DNA of 64,000 bases from Juglans regia (taxonomy: Eukaryota > Streptophyta > Magnoliopsida > Fagales > Juglandaceae). Location of the stretch: assembly GCF_001411555.2 (NCBI RefSeq), contig NC_049912.1:31225514-31289513 (forward strand). The letters are read 5' to 3'. The notes below the pieces were generated by a model. The model was not told where the DNA came from. It saw nothing but the letters and a program-made list of their open reading frames with translations, and made no database searches. Every line of letters starts with the position of its first letter. The stretch's first letter is position 1. A program made the position numbers and the translations under genes. Positions 58,629 to 64,000 of this stretch are shown piece by piece.

Positions 58629-60831
58629 TTTCATCTAGACAAAGAGAAGAAGACGAAGGAAGTGGAGGGGGATATGAGCAGTAGAGAAAGATAAGAAAGA
58701 GGATAATAGGAGCCTGCGAAGAAGACAATTGGAAGAAGAGAAAATGAGGGACTCGGAAGCACTGGGAAAAGAGAAGGGAGGCAGAGAGTTTGTAAGCTTA
58801 GGGATTTTTTTTCAAAGTTTTGAATTTTGTTCCGATTGAGGCGCTGAAACGAAATATTTCGATATCAGTACCGTTTCAGTATACCGTTTAGGAATAGTCT
58901 ATATATAAATTAATTAATTATATATATTATATATTTTTCTTGCACCTTATTTTCTTGTGCCAAACATAGGCCCAATGACATCTTTGTTTCATATTTACAG
59001 TAATTGAAGACACAAATTCAATTTCATCATAAGTTTACTTTTTCCTAACATTGAGAGTCATTACACTTCAAGGGATATACATCAATCTATGTATCCCAAA
59101 TTAAGAATGTTCATACTCGAGAAAGTTATGGACCGTATGGTCTTGGCTATCAAAAAAATCCAGCTGCAACACGTGAAAAAACATGACAAGAATAAATATG
59201 CAAACCCTAATAACTTTTGAATCTCACAACACACTTAAAAAAAGAACATACACTCATGAATGAAATTAAGCAAAGCAAAATAAATAAGTTTATTCTCAGC
59301 ACTTATTCTTACTGGAACTAATTAGCTAGTGGGCATGAAGCACATGAGATATTTTAGTCCAAAAAACAAGAAAATATAGTATTGCAGGTACATAAATGCT
59401 AGAATTGGTGTTGCAGACTTGCAGTGTCTTAGACTCTTAATAGCTTATTACCTACAACATGGAGTGGACGGTGGAGTGTGGAGGTGGACTGTGGACGTCA
59501 ACCTGCGGTGGAGGAACAAGTTGCAATGGAGCGGATTGAGGCTTCGAGCAACACGAGCAGAAGGAGCTACGACGGTGTGGAGAAACACGAGCGAGGCTTG
59601 AGCTCGGATGGTGGTGTCGGCGCCGGTAATGAAAGAGTGGAGACAATCATAGAGGGCAAGAAATTTGTATATGAAAAATGCTAGAACGCAAGCCGGGAGG
59701 TGGGCACGAAACGCACACCCTCCATATCATTAATATTGAAATGTCCATATTGCCCTTATTTAATTGAATTATTGGCTTTCTTGCTCCATCGTTTTCTTTC
59801 CTTCTGTGCATTTCGTTATTTCTCCATTTTTCCATGGCAAAACGCAGTGCGATACCCAGCCATGCAGGAGGGAGCTTAAACGTGTTCGATGAAAACCGTT
59901 CTAGAAAAAAAGCTGCTGGATAGAAAACTCCAATAGGTGCTCCATAAGCTCTCAGTGCATTTTAACTTCTCCACAACTACATGTTGGGTCTTCTTCACTA
60001 CCAAAAAATGCCAATGTATGAAGATATAGGTTGAAGCTTTTTTCTTTGTTTTTCTTTATCATTTTGTGAATTTTCTCTTAATCACGTGTGAAAACTTTAA
60101 AAATATTATGGTTGCAATAGGCATTCCGTCGTTATGTCGGGGACTCGTGCGATTTTCATTATTTTTGGCAACCATTGAAAACAAGTTGAAGGTTTGTATG
60201 TAGATCTTTACGAGGTAGACCAAAATTCACTATTAGACACATGAGAATTCCATGCACAAGGGCTCTTGAAACCCTAGAAATATAAGAGATTAGCCATTCC
60301 CTTTGAGGGTTTCAAAGTCCTTATAAAAGTCCCAAAATAGTCTGTCTTCGAGTTCTTCCAAAAAGTTTTATGTTTTACAGTTTTCTAAGTATCTTCCGAT
60401 GTTAGTTTCTTGAACTTACTTAGCTTAGAGAATCTGTAAAGCTCACCCAACAACTTGTTTTGCATGCATTAAATCCTCCAGCATCCATTTGTCACTCCAA
60501 TTTTGTCCTTCACCCTTGCATTCACTCGGAACAAGCTCTCATAGTAGCACATGCATGCCCAGTACTCTGTTTTCCTAAACGGTTTTTTTCTCTTTCTTTC
60601 AATGCCTTGTTTCTTCTAATTCCATGGCTATAAAAATCACTAGTGTTTTCTCAATGAGGCACTTGTTCCTACTTTCGCTGGGGAGGAAGGCAGTGGGAAT
60701 GCAGATTTAGAAAGCTTCGTTGGGAGGATAATGACTATGGGAATGCAGAGGAAAAAAGAGCTTTTGTGTTTTACAATTTTAACTCCACTTATCCACGTGT
60801 GATTTCTTGCATTTTGTGAGCCTAGGAGTCA
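58629..60831. other. Intergenic, mixed repeat-derived DNA
   Basis: Purine-rich patch to about 58800, then AT-rich sequence. A GC-richer island at 59440-59690 has open frames in several phases but no recognisable protein. From 59820 to 60800 I see no domain; the text resembles a non-coding transcript or an old LTR but lacks diagnostic ends. Confidence 0.35.
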
Positions 60832-61459
60832 TTTGGATTCGAAAATGAGTTGAGTTGGGTTGTGAATAGTAATAAAATTATTGAGATGAGTTGAGGTAAG
60901 ATGGTTTTTGTAAATGTTGTGTGTTTGGATTGAGGGTAAGTTGAGATGGTTTTAACTTTTTGGAGATGAGATAGATGTGGGTCCCACAAATTATAGTATT
61001 TTTAATAATTTTTTTTTATTTATAAATATATTTATTCCTTAAGTAATAATAATTTATAAATTACCTACCCAATTTTTTATTTTTTATAATAATATTTTCT
61101 AGATTACAATATTTTTTTCTAACGGAATATTTCTGTAAAATATCAAATAAAATTTTATTAATAAAAATTGTTTTAAAAATGATTTTTAAATTGTTTCCTA
61201 AATCGTTAAATAATAATTTTGACTATTATATATAAAATAATTTTTTATTTTACACCAGTGTGAAGGGGGCTGGGTGAAGGTATGGATGAGGGCCTTTGGT
61301 CTTCGTTTGCATTCATTACACTAGTTGCATAGAAAAGTAAAAAGCAACGTAAGCTATTTTGTCGTATATGAAAATAAATAAAAAAACACCATTTGAATTG
61401 GAGAAGAGTTTACCGTACGAGAAGAGTTGAGATGTTTTGAAGTGATCTTCGAATCCAAA
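60832..61459. mobile_element. Candidate TIR element, about 630 bp
   Basis: TTTGGATTCGAA at 60832-60843 and its exact reverse complement TTCGAATCCAAA at 61448-61459 bound a segment that begins AATGAGTTGAGTTGGG and ends GAGTTGAGATGTTTTGAAG. The inner words resemble family A ends (GAGATGAGTTGAG), so this may be a longer relative. A GTGTGAAGGGGGCTGGGTG segment in the middle is unrelated. TTCGAA makes each 12-mer partly self-complementary, which weakens the evidence somewhat. Confidence 0.55.
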
Positions 61460-62579
61460 TCACGCCGCCCTATAGCACGGCTCTTTGTATATAACTGGGG
61501 ATTTGATTTTGTGTTCGTGTAGGGAAGGGGGATTAAAACCAGATTATAAGTAGAAATGAAGGGAAAATTACGAAAAGGCCATGAGTTTCATATTAAATAC
61601 AAAAATGCCATGCCCCTGGTTTTTAGACCGATATATCCATTCCAGTCGAAATGGGCCAAAACACACTGAAGCGTCCGGAATTTGACTCGGTACAGAACAC
61701 ACACCTCCATAGTGCCAGTTACTGTTCTAGCACAAAAAGTTTCGGTCATTCCGGTTGGAACAGAACGATTATAAAAACTAATTTTTTTATTGTTTAAATA
61801 GTAGGCATAAAGCTGGGCAAGTTACAAATCGAATGGGTGGGTATCCTACTCGGAACTTGCCCGCTTAGAATTAATTATAAACTTGAGCTACCCACCCGCA
61901 CTCGTGCCCAAGGTGAGCGGGTTGGATTGAGTGACTCTTCCCCACCCCCTAGGGCCAAATAACTCTATTGGACATACAACCAACAGCATGCAGATCCCTT
62001 CTTAATTTGAATTATATTTTTAGTTATGTCACAAGGAAACATTAATATAATCGTGTGTAACTTTTATTTTGTATAATGCATGTTTGAATTTTTATTTTTT
62101 TTTTAATTTTCTAGTAGTACGTATCAATTCCAATTAATAGTCCGACTGATCCCAAAAGATATAATTTTTGGCTTCAATTCTGTATAAGAGCAAATGAGCA
62201 GCAATAAAAGCAATACATTTTTTTGTCTATGGTGTAGTAAATATATTAATTATGGTTAATCGGAATAGATATGATGGAAGGAGGATCGCAATATGTCAAG
62301 ATCGTCATTTCAGTGTTCTTGCAATCAATCCGCATTTCCTATTTCTTTTGTAAGTACTCAAGAACTATTTTATATGTATTACTTGAATGACATACAATAT
62401 GGATAGGAGGTGACACAAGCATGGAAATTTTGGAGAAATGAGGTCGATCGAATTGAGTTAGCTATAAGCGGTACCTTGACCCAAAATATCCATGGCGACC
62501 TACAATAGAAAATAATACATTATTCACGTTCCCCAATGGGTAGCAGCATCTGAACCAATTTGGAGTACTAGAACTAGTT
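61460..62579. other. Intergenic DNA with transposon-like text
   Basis: The segment 61560-61790 (GGCCATGAGTTTCATATTAA; GTTCCGGTCA-like words; AATGGGCCAAAACACACTGA) looks like a dispersed plant repeat but no boundaries or coding sequence can be shown. The remaining sequence to 62579 has no recognised feature. Confidence 0.35.
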
Positions 62580-63127
62580 CTACACCTTGTGCCAAAGAAG
62601 AATAATATTGTTGAAGTCGATGATCTTGGTGTCAGTGAGCAGGGGGTGGGCAGAGAGTAGCGTCGACCACGGTATTTTCGTCTCGTTGAAGATGGCGGCG
62701 ATGAGTATGCTGATGACCATGATGACATGGATCATGAAATTGGCGATAAGGATGGAGACACATGATGAATTAACTGGGCCTTCCTCGAAGTAGTAGTCAG
62801 CAACTAGGAAAAAATATTGGTATAAAATGGGTTTTGGCTCTGAGTTGATCATCTTCACAGAGTTGGACTTGGATTTGGAATTAGTGCAATAATAGGAATT
62901 AGGAGATGGTGTAATCTGGGGAGTTGGGATGAAAGAGGACTCAGAGATGGCCACGTGCTTAGGGGTGCCTGGCTGTGACTCCCATGTGAATGGAACTGCA
63001 CTCGATGCTCTTCCATAGTAAAGAACCTTGCAAGAAGAGTTGGGGGCCGAGGTTTCCTTGGCCATAATCCTAGAGAAGAACTTATCATTCTCCTTCAGAT
63101 CAATGGAGTACTGCTGCTCAGAATATC
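62580..63127 (-). CDS. Uncharacterised plant protein with PFTWESQPGTPK motif, partial
   Basis: From an acceptor AG at 63129-63128 the minus strand is open to TAG at 62580-62582: YSEQQYSIDLKENDKFFSRI, MAKETSAPNSSCKVLYYGRA, SSAVPFTWESQPGTPKHVA, then a proline/serine-rich stretch, a lysine-rich NSKSKSNSVK, and a hydrophobic segment (CVSILIANFMIHVIMVISIL) that could span a membrane. The motifs LKENDKFFSR and (V/I)PF(T/M)WESQPGTPKH recur in a family of small plant proteins of unknown function. Position after LBD15 suggests the At2g40475 (ASG8) counterpart, an inference from remembered gene order. The open frame needs an upstream exon ending in phase 1, which I could not identify before the window edge; alternatively translation starts at the ATG at 63065. 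The hydrophobic tail is atypical for the family as I remember it, so the 3' part may be altered. Confidence 0.6.
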
Positions 63128-64000
63128 CTAATGTGTTATGAAATGTTAAAAAATATTATCAATCTTTTATTTATATATTAATTATTTGATATAATAATAA
63201 TAATAATAATTAGAAGGATGAAAATATCATATTTTTTTCGAACAAATATAGTCGGTATAAATGGCCTGCATACAAATATGTTTAATATATAGGCATAAGT
63301 GACTAGGCATAAGTAATTAGGTTAAATACTATACGTTTAATTATAAAAGATGTTACGCTTATATTATTAACTAATATATATATATATGCACATATGTATA
63401 TACAAATGTGTATGTGTATGTTTATATTTATCAATTTATGAATAATTTTTAATCGAGTCAAGTTAACGAGTTGAGTCGGACATAAACGAGCAGTCTTTAA
63501 CGAGTTTTAGATGAGTCGAGTCGGATATGTGTCATTTACTAATTGAGCGAGTATCTGCTTTCACATGCAAGCTTTTTTTTTTTTCACGAATCGAGTTTGA
63601 TTAGAGTTTAATCGGGCGATTATCGATTGGGCTATTGAACAAAATGATTTATTTACAGTCCTAGGAACTCATCAATTGTGTGTATACCATGAAATTACGA
63701 AGGTTGTACCTATAAACCAACCCCTAAGGCGCAACAGGCATAAAGAAAGAGTAATAGACCGGATCAACCTATAAATGAAACAGTCCCTCCATAACCAGTC
63801 ATTCATAATATCAAATAAATCATTTTTATCGTTGGTAAATTTACCAAGGACTATAATTATAGTGATCCTCCTATTCAACTACTTCAACCATTTTCAAACA
63901 CCTCATAGTATTTTTCAGGCATTCCAAGCTTATATCATTATATTTATATATGATTCTTTTCTTATATACTGCCACTTTCCTTCTTTCTAATGGGTTTTGA
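63128..64000. other. Intergenic DNA or upstream intron, no exon recognised
   Basis: AT-rich with (TAA)n near 63190-63210 and a (TA)n run near 63375. Words such as GAGTCGAGTCGGA and ACGAGTTTTAGATGAGTC (63460-63530) resemble ends of dispersed repeats. An upstream exon of the PFTWESQPGTPK gene should lie here or beyond the window, but none is clear. Confidence 0.35.

Noticed and set aside
1..64000. tRNA, rRNA or CRISPR features
   Set aside because: No GGTTCGAATCC-type T-loop context with a cloverleaf, no rRNA text, and no spaced direct-repeat array was seen; the setting is plant nuclear DNA.

Overview
The window is nuclear DNA from a dicot plant. The genes are broken by GT-AG introns, intergenic DNA is long and very AT-rich, (TA)n, (GA)n and (CT)n microsatellites are common, and there are remains of plant LINE, copia-like, hAT-like and other terminal-inverted-repeat (TIR) transposons. 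The abundant AT-rich miniature repeats with TTGTTTGG-type ends and a GAGATGAGTTGAGATG-type motif suggest Fagales, perhaps walnut or hickory. That species guess is an inference from memory and was not tested.

Five host genes can be spliced by eye into full open frames: a NOP53/SMO4-like ribosome-biogenesis factor (8486-12129, minus, 11 exons), a small atypical bHLH protein with an ACT-like C-terminus (18929-20297, plus, 4 exons), a sororin-like cohesin regulator (27586-29952, plus, 4 exons), an NPF5.1-like proton-coupled transporter (35172-39384, plus, 4 exons) and an LBD15-like LOB-domain transcription factor (54364-55362, minus, 3 exons with a 14-nt first exon). A sixth, partial gene (62580-63127, minus) encodes an uncharacterised plant protein with a PFTWESQPGTPK motif. 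From memory, most of this order matches Arabidopsis At2g40430, At2g40435, At2g40460, At2g40470 and perhaps At2g40475. The sororin neighbour matches the duplicated segment around At3g56220-At3g56250. The host genes therefore look like an old collinear block, not an operon or a single pathway.

The left end (1-8 kb) is a graveyard: a leucine-rich-repeat receptor kinase pseudogene split by a hAT-type miniature element with an 8-bp target duplication, a dead LINE, a copia reverse-transcriptase scrap and a broken copy of a small Sel1-like gene. At 12-19 kb lie an orphan NDR-type kinase exon with an in-frame stop and several miniature elements. A possible 3.4-kb TIR transposon occupies 23.56-26.99 kb. 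At 39-46 kb are a foldback element and a class III peroxidase first exon with a frameshift. A nearly complete but disabled L1-type LINE fills 46.1-52.0 kb on the minus strand. The 55-62.5 kb stretch is intergenic, with a 36-bp minisatellite and another TIR element.

No tRNA, rRNA, CRISPR array or prokaryote-type feature was seen. Exon boundaries are by-eye predictions from splice signals, reading-frame continuity and remembered family sequences; no alignment was run.
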